A DNA stretch of 64,000 nt from Streptomyces sp. PsTaAH-137. GTDB lineage: Bacteria; Actinomycetota; Actinomycetes; Streptomycetales; Streptomycetaceae. The position numbers were made by a program, and so were the translations under genes. The stretch is taken from NCBI RefSeq assembly GCF_003259365.1, contig NZ_QLLY01000022.1, positions 1 through 64,000 on the forward strand. Reading direction: 5' to 3'. The stretch's first letter is position 1, and each line of letters begins with the position of its first letter. A model generated the notes under the pieces. That model searched no databases. It was given only the letters and a program-made list of their open reading frames with translations, and had not been told where the DNA came from. Positions 18,776 through 26,980 of the stretch are shown here, one piece after another.

Positions 18776-19561
18776 TCAGCGCCAGTCGGGGGCGCCCGGC
18801 GCCCCTCGGTGGGCCGCCGTCTCGATCTTCGAGCGGATCTCCCGCATCACCGTCACGATGCGCTCCTCGTGCTCCGGCGTCAGCCGCACCACCGGCACCG
18901 AGCAGCTGATCGCGTCGTGCGCGGGGACCGCGCAGCGCAGCGCGAAGCCGAAGCCGACGATGCCCGCGACGGCCTCCTCGCGGTCGACCGAGTGGCCGCG
19001 CTCCCGGGTCTCCGCGAGATCGGCGGCGAGCGCCTCGCGGGTGGTGCGGGTGTGCTCGGTGGCGGACGGGTACGGGCCGGGCGGGAGGGCGTCGTCGCCG
19101 CGTTCGGCGAGCAGCGCCTTGCCGAGGGCGCCGACGTGCGCGGGCAGCCGGCGGCCGACCCGGCTGATGGTGCGCAGGTACTCGTGCGACTCACGGGTGG
19201 CGAGATAGGCGACGTCGAAGCCGTCGAGCCGCCCCAGGTGGATCGTCTCGCCGAGCGCGTCGGACGCCTCGTCGAGGAAGGGCCGCGCGATCCGCACGTA
19301 CGGGTCGGTGTCCAGATAGCTGGTGCCGGTCAGCAGGGCGTGGATACCGATGCCGTACAGCGAGCCGGTGACGTCCGTGCGGACCCAGCCGCGCGCGATC
19401 AGCGTCCGCAGCAGCGCGTACATGGAGCTGCGTGGCACGCCCAGTTCGTCGGCCAGCTCCTGGAGGCGGGCCGGACGGTCGCCGCGGGCGGCGAGCACGT
19501 CCAGCAGCTCGACGGTGCGCGCCGCGGACTTCACCTCGCGGACACCCGGCATCTCAGACAT
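18776..19561 (-). CDS. IclR family transcriptional regulator
   Basis: This 261-residue protein has an N-terminal winged helix (AARTVELLDVLAARGDRPARLQELADELGVPRSSMYALLRTLIARGWV) and a C-terminal IclR effector domain (TIHLGRLDGFDVAYLATRES, RLPAHVGALGKALLA, GIVGFGFALRCAVPAHDAISCSVPV). It diverges from the glucarate genes, with 117 bases between starts. IclR proteins often control adjacent sugar acid catabolism, so it is probably the regulator of the kdgD-gudD pair. Effector may be glucarate or an intermediate; this is inference. Confidence 0.92.
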   Translation of the reverse strand: MSEMPGVREVKSAARTVELLDVLAARGDRPARLQELADELGVPRSSMYALLRTLIARGWVRTDVTGSLYGIGIHALLTGTSYLDTDPYVRIARPFLDEASDALGETIHLGRLDGFDVAYLATRESHEYLRTISRVGRRLPAHVGALGKALLAERGDDALPPGPYPSATEHTRTTREALAADLAETRERGHSVDREEAVAGIVGFGFALRCAVPAHDAISCSVPVVRLTPEHEERIVTVMREIRSKIETAAHRGAPGAPDWR

Positions 19562-19632
19562 GGGCCGATCGTAAGGCGGAGCCTCCGTCTCCCTCTCGAC
19601 GCCCCATTGACGCCGCGTGTTCGTGTATCTAA

Positions 19633-19671
19633 TCTCCGTCTACATGTGTGGATGTCATCTACGTACGGAGA
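19633..19671. promoter_or_regulatory. Possible operator between iclR-type gene and kdgD-like gene
   Basis: An inverted repeat TCTCCGT / ACGGAGA separated by 25 bases spans this divergent gap immediately before the dehydratase start. Its position fits an IclR-type operator. The arms are short, so support is modest. Confidence 0.35.
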
Positions 19672-19678
19672 CGGCGCG

Positions 19679-20626
19679 ATGGACGTAGTGGAGCGACTGC
19701 GAGCCGGGATGGAGCGCGGCGTGCTCTCCTTCCCGCTGACCAGCTTCCGGGCCGACGGCTCGCTCGACCTCGACGCGTACCGGGAGTACGTCGCCGCACA
19801 GGTGGCCACCGGCCCCGGCGCGGTCTTCCCGGCCTGCGGCACCGGCGAGTTCTTCTCCCTCGACGAGGACGAGTACCGGCAGGTCGTCACGGCCACCGTC
19901 GAGGAGAGCGCGGGCCGGCTGCCCGTCGTCGCCGGGATCGGCTACGGCTGGGCGCAGGCCGCCCGCTTCGCCCGCATCGCCGAGGAGGCGGGCGCCGACG
20001 CCCTGCTCGTCCTGCCGCACTACCTCGTCAGCGGGCCGCAGAGCGGGCTCGTGGCGCAGGTGGAGCAGATCGCGGCGCGCACCCGGCTCCCGCTGATCGT
20101 CTACCAGCGCGACCAGGTCGCCTTCAGCACCGAATCCCTGACGTCGATCGCTGCCCTGCCCACGGTCATCGGCCTCAAGGACGGCCACAGCGATCTCGAC
20201 CGGCTCCAGCGCCTCACCCTCGCCGCGCCCGACGGCTTCCTGTTCTTCAACGGCGCCGCCACCGCCGAGATCCAGGCACGGGCCTACGCGGCCGTGGGCG
20301 TCCCCGCCTACTCCTCGGCCGTGCACGCCTTCGCCCCGGAGATCGCCGCCGCCTTCCTCGCCGCCCTGCGCGACGCCGACCACCCCCGCGTCGACCGGCT
20401 GCTGCGCGACTTCTACCTGCCCTTCGTCGAGATCCGCGACCGCGTCCCCGGCTACGGCGTCTCGCTCGTCAAGGCCGCCGCCCGGCTGCGCGGCCGCCCC
20501 GTCGGCCCGGTCCGCGCCCCGCTCGCCGACCCGGGCCCGGCCGACCTCGCCGACCTGGAGCGGGTGCTCGCCGCCGGCCTCGACCTCGTACCCTCCGCGT
20601 CCCCCTTCTCCGGAGCCGCCCGATGA
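19679..20626 (+). CDS. kdgD: 5-dehydro-4-deoxyglucarate dehydratase
   Basis: A 315-residue DHDPS/NAL-superfamily TIM barrel. It has GAVFPACGTGEFFSL at the substrate loop, the YQRDQ segment and the Schiff-base lysine in VIGLKDGHSD. The enzyme dehydrates and decarboxylates 5-dehydro-4-deoxy-D-glucarate to 2-oxoglutarate semialdehyde. The ATG at 19679 fits the family N-terminus MDVVERLRAGMERGVLSFPLT. The stop overlaps the next gene's ATG (ATGA), giving a coupled two-gene glucarate operon divergent from the IclR gene. The expected semialdehyde dehydrogenase is not in this window. Confidence 0.9.
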   Translation: MDVVERLRAGMERGVLSFPLTSFRADGSLDLDAYREYVAAQVATGPGAVFPACGTGEFFSLDEDEYRQVVTATVEESAGRLPVVAGIGYGWAQAARFARIAEEAGADALLVLPHYLVSGPQSGLVAQVEQIAARTRLPLIVYQRDQVAFSTESLTSIAALPTVIGLKDGHSDLDRLQRLTLAAPDGFLFFNGAATAEIQARAYAAVGVPAYSSAVHAFAPEIAAAFLAALRDADHPRVDRLLRDFYLPFVEIRDRVPGYGVSLVKAAARLRGRPVGPVRAPLADPGPADLADLERVLAAGLDLVPSASPFSGAAR

Positions 20627-21918
20627 CCGATCTGACGATCACCGACGTCCGCCTCACCCCGATCCTCGTCGCGGACCCGCCCCTGCTGAACACCCAGGGC
20701 CTGCACCAGCCGTACACGCCCCGGCTCCTCATCGAGGTGGTCACGGCCGACGGCGTCACCGGTGTCGGTGAGACGTACGGCGACGCCAAGTACCTGGAGC
20801 TGGCCCGCCCCTTCGCCGACAAGCTGACAGGACGTCAAGTCAGTGACCTGAACGGCCTGTTCACCATCGCGGACGCCGTCTCCGTCGACGAGTCCCGGGT
20901 CGACCACCAGGTCGACGTCGGCGGGCTCCGCGGCGTCCAGACCGCCGACAAACTCCGCCTCTCCGTCGTCTCCGGCTTCGAGGTCGCCTGCCTCGACGCG
21001 CTCGGCAAGGCGCTCGGCCTGCCCGTGCACGCCCTGCTCGGCGGCAAGCTGCGCGACACCGTCGAGTACAGCGCCTACCTCTTCTACAAGAACGCCGAGC
21101 ACCCGCCCGGCGTCCCGGGCGAGCGCGACGACTGGGGCGCCGCGCTCGACCCGGCCGGGGTCGTCGCCCAGGCCCGCCTCTTCCACGAGCGCTACGGCTT
21201 CGAGTCGTTCAAGCTCAAGGGCGGCTGCTTCCCGCCCGACGAGGAGATCGCCGCCGTCCGCGCGCTCGCCGAGGCGTTCCCGGGCAAACCGCTGCGGCTC
21301 GACCCCAACGGCGCCTGGTCCGTGGAGACGTCGCTCAAGGTCGCCGCCGAGCTGAAGGACGTACTCGAATACCTGGAGGACCCGGCGCTCGGCACCCCCG
21401 CCATGGCCGAGGTCGCCGCGCGGGCCGGGGTGCCGCTCGCGACCAATATGTGCGTGACGACGTTCGCCGAGATCCAGGAGGCGTTCACCACCGGCGCCGT
21501 GCAGGTGGTCCTCTCCGACCACCACTACTGGGGCGGGCTGCGCAACACGCAGCAACTGGCCGCGATCTGCCGCACGTTCGGGGTCGGGATCTCCATGCAC
21601 TCCAACACCCACCTCGGGATCAGCCTCGCCGCGATGACCCAGGTGGCGGCCACGGTGCCGAACCTCCATCACGCCTGCGACTCCCACTACCCGTGGCAGT
21701 CCGAGGACGTCCTCACGGAACGCCTCACCTTCGACGCCGGCCGCGTCACCGTCTCCGACGCCCCGGGTCTTGGCGTCACCCTGGACCCCGACAAGGTCGC
21801 CCACCTCCACCGGCGGTGGCTGGACCCGTCCTACGCGCATCTGCGCGACCGGGACGACGCGGCGGCGATGCGCGTCCTGGACCCGTCGTGGGTGACCCCC
21901 ACCGTCCCGCGCTGGTAG
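20623..21918 (+). CDS. gudD: Glucarate dehydratase (enolase superfamily)
   Basis: A 431-residue enolase-superfamily enzyme. It has the KxK base motif (FKLKGG), metal ligands in LRLDPNGAW, YLEDP and ATNMCVT, and the catalytic His region MHSNTHLGISLAA. These match D-glucarate dehydratase, which converts D-glucarate to 5-dehydro-4-deoxyglucarate, the substrate of the preceding gene's product. The ATG overlaps the kdgD stop. Galactarate specificity cannot be excluded from sequence alone. Confidence 0.9.
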   Translation: MTDLTITDVRLTPILVADPPLLNTQGLHQPYTPRLLIEVVTADGVTGVGETYGDAKYLELARPFADKLTGRQVSDLNGLFTIADAVSVDESRVDHQVDVGGLRGVQTADKLRLSVVSGFEVACLDALGKALGLPVHALLGGKLRDTVEYSAYLFYKNAEHPPGVPGERDDWGAALDPAGVVAQARLFHERYGFESFKLKGGCFPPDEEIAAVRALAEAFPGKPLRLDPNGAWSVETSLKVAAELKDVLEYLEDPALGTPAMAEVAARAGVPLATNMCVTTFAEIQEAFTTGAVQVVLSDHHYWGGLRNTQQLAAICRTFGVGISMHSNTHLGISLAAMTQVAATVPNLHHACDSHYPWQSEDVLTERLTFDAGRVTVSDAPGLGVTLDPDKVAHLHRRWLDPSYAHLRDRDDAAAMRVLDPSWVTPTVPRW

Positions 21919-21947
21919 TTCTCCGTCCGCGGCCCGGTGGCCTCTTC

Positions 21948-22011
21948 TCGCGCAGTTCCCCGCGCCCCTGAAGCGAGCTGCGCTCGCTCAGGGGCGCGGG
22001 GAACTGCGCGA
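21948..22011. repeat. Paired copies of the dispersed repeat forming a long hairpin
   Basis: TCGCGCAGTTCCCCGCGCCC... (from 21948) and its complement ending at 22011 are separated by a further GCGAG/CTCGC stem, so nearly the whole 64 bases fold into one hairpin. It lies 29 bases after gudD and before the PfkB kinase gene and probably works as a terminator. Confidence 0.8.
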
Positions 22012-22107
22012 CCAGCCACGACGGCGGGACGGTTGGGCTGACGGGTCCGACGAGGCGCGCCGCGATTCAGGCACACTGTCCGGACCCGCACCCCCAGGGA
22101 GGACCCC

Positions 22108-23199
22108 GTGCCGCTCGCAGAGAGGCCCCGAACCGACCCCCTCGCCCCCCTGCGCACCGCCACCGACCCACCCTGCGACGTCTACCTGACCGGCACCGTC
22201 TTCCTCGACATCATCTTCACCGGCCTCGACTCGGCCCCGGTGCGCGGCACCGAGTCCTGGGCAAGAGGCATGGGTTCGAGCCCCGGCGGCGTCGCCAACA
22301 TGGCCACCGCCCTGGCCCGCCTCGGCCTGCACACCTCCCTCGCCGCGGCCTTCGGCGACGACCACTACGGCGAGTACTGCTGGGACACCCTCGAACAGGG
22401 CGAGGGCATCGACCTCGGCTACTCGCGCACCGTCCCCGACTGGCACTCGCCGGTCACCGTCTCCATGGCGTACGAGGGCGAACGCACCATGGTGAGCCAC
22501 GGCCACGAGCCGCCGCCCCAGGAGCCCGCCCCGCGCTGCCCGCCCCGCTCCCGCGCCGCCGTCGCCTCCCTGGCCCCCGGCGTCGACGAACCCTGGGTGG
22601 GCGAGGCCGCCCGGCACGGCACCCGGATCTTCGCCGACGTCGGCTGGGACGACACCGGCCGCTGGGACCTGGCGGCGCTCCCCGACCTCGGCCAGTGCGA
22701 GGCGTTCCTGCCCAACGCCGAGGAGGCGATGCGCTACACCCGCACCTCCTGCCCCCGCGCCGCCGCCCACGCCCTCGCCGAACACGTCCCGCTCGCCGTC
22801 GTCACCCTCGGCGCCGAGGGCGCGTACGCCGTCGACGGCCGCACCGGCGAGACCGCCTCCGTCCCCGCGATCGAGGTCGAGGCGCTCGACCCGACCGGCG
22901 CCGGGGACGTCTTCGTCGCCGGGTTCGTCACCGGCACCCTCGCAGGATGGCCCCTCGCCGACCGCCTCGCCTTCGCCGGACTCACCGCCGCCCTCTCGGT
23001 CCAGGAGTTCGGCGGCTCCCTGTCCGCGCCCGGCTGGTCCGAGATCGCCGCATGGTGGAAGCAGGTGCGGTCGTACGCGGACCAGGACCGGGCGGCGCTG
23101 AGCCGGTACGCCTTCCTGCACCCGCTGCTGCCCGAGACGTCCCGGCCGTGGCCGCTGCGGCGCGCGGTGCCGACCATCGGCTTCGGCCGGTCCGCGTAA
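22108..23199 (+). CDS. PfkB/ribokinase family carbohydrate kinase
   Basis: This 363-residue protein has the two PfkB signatures: GSSPGGVANMATALARLG near residue 60 and DPTGAGDVFVAGFVTG near residue 265, with the catalytic Asp in GAGD. AGGGAGGA lies directly before the GTG start at 22108. The phosphorylated substrate (sugar or nucleoside) is not deducible. It follows the glucarate operon but is separated by a strong hairpin, so co-transcription is unlikely. Confidence 0.88.
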   Translation: MPLAERPRTDPLAPLRTATDPPCDVYLTGTVFLDIIFTGLDSAPVRGTESWARGMGSSPGGVANMATALARLGLHTSLAAAFGDDHYGEYCWDTLEQGEGIDLGYSRTVPDWHSPVTVSMAYEGERTMVSHGHEPPPQEPAPRCPPRSRAAVASLAPGVDEPWVGEAARHGTRIFADVGWDDTGRWDLAALPDLGQCEAFLPNAEEAMRYTRTSCPRAAAHALAEHVPLAVVTLGAEGAYAVDGRTGETASVPAIEVEALDPTGAGDVFVAGFVTGTLAGWPLADRLAFAGLTAALSVQEFGGSLSAPGWSEIAAWWKQVRSYADQDRAALSRYAFLHPLLPETSRPWPLRRAVPTIGFGRSA

Positions 23200-23433
23200 A
23201 AGTGCTTGTCGGGTGCCGGGCGGCCGTGCGAAAGTGACGGCCGCCGCCATCCCGCGGCGATCACGCCTTTTCATCCTCCAAGGACTGAAGCCCATGAACT
23301 CGGCGACCTCCAGCGGCCGCCGTCGGTACTGACCGCCTTCCACGGCTCGGTACCGGGCGCCCACGCCCTCCTCACGGCGGCCCCACGCACCCCCTGTTGT
23401 GCGCCTTTCTCACGTGAGGGAACCACCATCACC

Positions 23434-24186
23434 ATGGACCACGACGTCCAGCGTTTCACCGTCACCCACCTGCGCCGCCGCCCGGCGCCCGTGGAGACCG
23501 GCGGCTTCGTCCTCGGCTTCGACCCGGACACCACCAGCCCCTTCATCAACTACGCCACCCCGCTGCCCGGCGCCGCCCCCACCGCGGCCGACGTGGCGGC
23601 GCTCGTCGCCGCGTTCCGCGAGCGGGACCTGACACCCCGCCTGGAGTTCACGCCGGACGCCGCGCCCGAGGCCGCCGCCGCGCTCACCGCGGCGGGCTTC
23701 ACCACCGAGGCCGAGCACACCTACCTCGTGTGCACCCCCGACACGCTCGCCGTGCCGGAGGCGGGTCCGGCCGTCGAAGCGCCGACCACGGACGCCGACT
23801 ACCTGTCCCTCGACGCGGCCCTCGCCGAGGCGTTCGGAGGCGAGTTCCCGCAGTCCGACGAGGGCGCGGCCCGGCTGCGCCGCACCGCGGAGACCGGCGG
23901 CGCCGTCCGGCTCGTCCGGGCCGCGGACGGCACCGTCGCCGGGGGAGCCCTGTGCAGCGCGCCCGCCGCGGGCACCGCCGAACTGGCCGGCGTCGGCACC
24001 CGCCCCGCCCACCGCGGCCGGGGCATCGCCGCCGCCGTCACCGCGGAACTGGCCCGCACGATGCTCCACGAACGCGGCGCCGGCTCGGTGTGGCTGGAGT
24101 ACGGCGGCCAGGACTCCCGCCGCGTCTACGAACGCGTCGGGTTCCGGCCGCGCGGCACGCGCCGGTACGCACGCCTCGACGTCTGA
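23434..24186 (+). CDS. GNAT family N-acetyltransferase
   Basis: A 250-residue protein. The C-terminal half is a GNAT domain with the acetyl-CoA loop in GVGTRPAHRGRGIAAAVTAEL and the following YERVGFRPRGTRRYARL. The N-terminal half (residues ~1-120) is a second, degenerate GNAT-like region. Substrate is unknown. ATG 23434 is preceded by GTGAGGGAAC. The 234 bases upstream show no clear gene. Confidence 0.82.
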   Translation: MDHDVQRFTVTHLRRRPAPVETGGFVLGFDPDTTSPFINYATPLPGAAPTAADVAALVAAFRERDLTPRLEFTPDAAPEAAAALTAAGFTTEAEHTYLVCTPDTLAVPEAGPAVEAPTTDADYLSLDAALAEAFGGEFPQSDEGAARLRRTAETGGAVRLVRAADGTVAGGALCSAPAAGTAELAGVGTRPAHRGRGIAAAVTAELARTMLHERGAGSVWLEYGGQDSRRVYERVGFRPRGTRRYARLDV

Positions 24187-24361
24187 CGCGGACCCGGCAC
24201 CGACACGGCCGGGGCCCGCCCCTGGCGCCCCGGCCGTATCCGGAAACCCGCTCGGCGTTGTCGTACCCGCGCCGTACCCTTGGCGGTGTAGCACCCGCAG
24301 CAAGATCCCGCAGATTCCACCAGCCCGTACGGGGAGGAAGCAAGGGCCACCGGCCCGGCTC

Positions 24362-26467
24362 ATGACGCAGACACCATCCAGCGCCCGCGCGCAGTTCACC
24401 GTCCCGGCCAAGCACCCCATGGTCGAGGTCCTGGGATCCGGCGACGCACTGCTGCGAGTGATCGAGAAGGCCTTCCCGGAGGCCGACATCCACGTCCGGG
24501 GCAATCAGATCAGCGCGACCGGAGAGCCCGCCGAAGTGGCCCTCGTCCAGCGACTGTTCGACGAGATGATGCTGGTCCTGAGGACGGGAGCCCCGATGAC
24601 CGAGGACGCCGTGGAGCGCTCCATCGCGATGCTGAAAGCGACGGAGAACGGCGAGGGCGACGGCGCGGAGACCCCCGCCGAGGTCCTCACGCAGAACATC
24701 CTCTCGTCGCGCGGCCGCACCATCCGCCCCAAGACGCTGAACCAGAAGCGGTACGTCGACGCGATCGACAAGCACACGATCGTCTTCGGCATCGGCCCCG
24801 CCGGCACCGGCAAGACCTACCTGGCGATGGCCAAGGCGGTCCAGGCCCTCCAGTCCAAGCAGGTCAACCGCATCATCCTGACCCGCCCCGCGGTGGAGGC
24901 CGGCGAGCGCCTGGGCTTCCTGCCCGGCACCCTCTACGAGAAGATCGACCCGTACCTGCGCCCGCTGTACGACGCCCTGCACGACATGCTCGACCCGGAC
25001 TCGATCCCGCGCCTGATGGCGGCGGGCACGATCGAGGTGGCACCGCTGGCGTACATGCGCGGGCGCGCCCAGCCGACGTTCACCAACGTCCTCACGCCGG
25101 ACGGCTGGCGCCCCATCGGTGACCTTCAGGTCGGCGATCTGGTCATGGGCTCCGACGGCGAACCGACTCCGGTCCTCGGCGTCTACCCGCAGGGCGAGAA
25201 GGACGTCTACCGCGTCACCGCCCAGGACGGCTCCTGGACCCTGGCCTGCGGCGAGCACCTGTGGACGGTCAGAACGCGCGACGACGCGCGCCGCGACAAG
25301 CCGTGGCGGGTCCTCGAAACCCAGGACATGATCGGCAATCTGCGGGCCGCGCACTACCGCAGGTACGAGCTGCCGCTGCTGACGGCCCCGGTGGAGTTCC
25401 CAGAGCGTGCCGTACCGATGGACCCGTACGCGCTTGGGCTGCTGCTCGGCGACGGATGCCTGACAGGCTCCACCACTCCGTCCTTCGCGACGGAGGACAA
25501 AGAGCTCGCGGAGGCGCTGGAGCACGCTCTGCCGGGCGTCACGGTGCGCCACAAGTCCGGTCCGGACTACGTGCTCAACCGCATCAAGTCGCCCGGTGAC
25601 GTCGTCACCATCGAGAACCCCGTGACGGGCATGCTGCGTCAGCTCGACCTGATCGGCACCCGCTCGCACTCCAAGTTCGTCCCGGACGACTACCTGTACA
25701 ACACGTCCGAGGTGCGGCTCGCAGTCCTCCAAGGACTGCTCGACTCCGACGGCGGCCCGGTCACTCAGACCGACCGCACCTGCCGGATCCAGTATTCGAC
25801 CGCGTCGATCATCCTGCGCGACGACGTCATCGCCCTGGTCCAGTCGCTGGGCGGTGTCGCCTACACGCGACGACGGCTGGCGAGGGACCGTGAGCAGGGA
25901 ACCGCCCTGGCGGCCCACCGCTACGACAGCCACGTCCTGGACATCCGCCTTCCCGAAGGCATCGAGCCCTTCCGCCTCGCCCGCAAGGCCGAGAAGTACC
26001 GTGCGGCCGGAGGAGGCGGACGGCCGATGCGCTTCATCGACTCGATCGAGCCCGCGGGGCGCGAGGAGACGGTCTGCATCCAGGTGGCGGCGGAGGACTC
26101 CCTCTACGTCACGCAGGACTACCTGCTCACGCACAACACGCTCAATGACGCATTCATCATCCTCGACGAGGCCCAGAACACGAGCCCCGAGCAGATGAAG
26201 ATGTTCCTGACCCGGCTCGGGTTCGAGTCGAAGATCGTGATCACCGGTGACGTGACGCAGGTCGACCTGCCGAACGGCACGAAGTCCGGGCTCCGGCAGG
26301 TTCAGGAGATCCTGGAGGGGCTCGACGACGTGCACTTCTCGCGCCTGTCGTCCCAGGATGTCGTGAGGCACAAGCTGGTCGGCCGTATCGTCGACGCGTA
26401 CGAGAAGTACGACACCGAGCACGGCACGGAGAACGGCACCCACAAGGGCCGCCCCAGAGGGAAGTAG
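24362..26467 (+). CDS. phoH: PhoH family ATPase interrupted by an intein
   Basis: The 701-residue frame is a 344-residue PhoH-like protein plus a 357-residue intein. The N-extein (1-235) has an N-terminal KH-like region and Walker A GPAGTGKT at 145-152. The C-extein (593-701) resumes with TLNDAFIILDEAQN, which includes Walker B. Joined, the exteins read YMRGR-TLNDAF, the uninterrupted family sequence. PhoH proteins are cytoplasmic ATPases linked to RNA metabolism; the ybeY gene follows by 15 bases as usual. Splicing must occur for an active ATPase because the intein separates the Walker motifs. ATG 24362 gives the usual MTQTPSS start. Confidence 0.95.
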   Translation: MTQTPSSARAQFTVPAKHPMVEVLGSGDALLRVIEKAFPEADIHVRGNQISATGEPAEVALVQRLFDEMMLVLRTGAPMTEDAVERSIAMLKATENGEGDGAETPAEVLTQNILSSRGRTIRPKTLNQKRYVDAIDKHTIVFGIGPAGTGKTYLAMAKAVQALQSKQVNRIILTRPAVEAGERLGFLPGTLYEKIDPYLRPLYDALHDMLDPDSIPRLMAAGTIEVAPLAYMRGRAQPTFTNVLTPDGWRPIGDLQVGDLVMGSDGEPTPVLGVYPQGEKDVYRVTAQDGSWTLACGEHLWTVRTRDDARRDKPWRVLETQDMIGNLRAAHYRRYELPLLTAPVEFPERAVPMDPYALGLLLGDGCLTGSTTPSFATEDKELAEALEHALPGVTVRHKSGPDYVLNRIKSPGDVVTIENPVTGMLRQLDLIGTRSHSKFVPDDYLYNTSEVRLAVLQGLLDSDGGPVTQTDRTCRIQYSTASIILRDDVIALVQSLGGVAYTRRRLARDREQGTALAAHRYDSHVLDIRLPEGIEPFRLARKAEKYRAAGGGGRPMRFIDSIEPAGREETVCIQVAAEDSLYVTQDYLLTHNTLNDAFIILDEAQNTSPEQMKMFLTRLGFESKIVITGDVTQVDLPNGTKSGLRQVQEILEGLDDVHFSRLSSQDVVRHKLVGRIVDAYEKYDTEHGTENGTHKGRPRGK
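25067..26137 (+). other. Intein (apparent class 3) with LAGLIDADG homing endonuclease
   Basis: PhoH residues 236-592 form the intein. It starts with Ala (AQPTFTNVLTPDGW), not Cys or Ser, and ends THN before Thr 593. Block B contains GEHLW (His 299, Trp 301), block F contains TVCIQV (Cys 572) and block G ends LLTHN (Thr 590, His 591, Asn 592). This Trp-Cys-Thr set is the signature of class 3 inteins, where the block F Cys makes the branched intermediate. Two LAGLIDADG helices are present, LGLLLGDG (358-365) and LQGLLDSDG (456-464), so the endonuclease domain looks intact. Boundaries are supported by perfect restoration of the PhoH motif. Confidence 0.92.
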
Positions 26468-26482
26468 AGAACCAACAGCGCC

Positions 26483-26980
26483 ATGTCGATCGACGTCAAC
26501 AACGAGTCCGGAACCGAGGTCGACGAGCAGGCGATCCTCGACATCGCCCGCTACGCCCTCGCGCGGATGCGCATCCACCCGCTCTCCGAGCTCTCGGTGA
26601 TCGTCGTGGACGGCGACGCCATGGAGCAGCTGCACGTGCAGTGGATGGACCTGCCGGGGCCGACGGATGTCATGTCCTTCCCGATGGACGAGCTGCGTCC
26701 GCCGATGAAGGACGACGAGGAGCCCCCGCAGGGGCTCCTCGGTGACATCGTGCTCTGCCCCGAGGTCGCGAAGAAGCAGGGCGCGGAGGCGCCGACGGAG
26801 CACTCCATGGACGAGGAGCTTCAGCTGCTCACCGTGCACGGCGTGCTGCACCTGCTCGGATACGACCACGAGGAGCCCGACGAGAAGGCCGAGATGTTCG
26901 GGCTCCAGGCGGCCATCGTGGACGGCTGGCGCGCGGAGAAGGGGATCGAGGGTCCGTCGCCGGCCCCGACCGTGTCATGA
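26483..26980 (+). CDS. ybeY: rRNA maturation endoribonuclease YbeY
   Basis: A 165-residue protein with the zinc-binding motif HGVLHLLGYDH (three His) near residue 115 and the conserved GPTDVMSFPMDE. YbeY acts in 16S rRNA 3' processing and ribosome quality control. It follows phoH by 15 bases and overlaps the next gene by four bases (ATGA), which is the standard actinomycete order. The acidic stretch after residue 70 is a normal loop extension. Confidence 0.95.
   Translation: MSIDVNNESGTEVDEQAILDIARYALARMRIHPLSELSVIVVDGDAMEQLHVQWMDLPGPTDVMSFPMDELRPPMKDDEEPPQGLLGDIVLCPEVAKKQGAEAPTEHSMDEELQLLTVHGVLHLLGYDHEEPDEKAEMFGLQAAIVDGWRAEKGIEGPSPAPTVS

Noticed and set aside
23206..23433. Upstream extension of the GNAT frame to 23206
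   Set aside because: The extension lacks any homologous pattern, and ATG 23434 begins the conserved N-terminus.
24362..26467. Interpretation of the long phoH frame as an ordinary fusion protein
   Set aside because: The insert has intein blocks at both ends, a LAGLIDADG pair, and its removal restores an uninterrupted PhoH motif.
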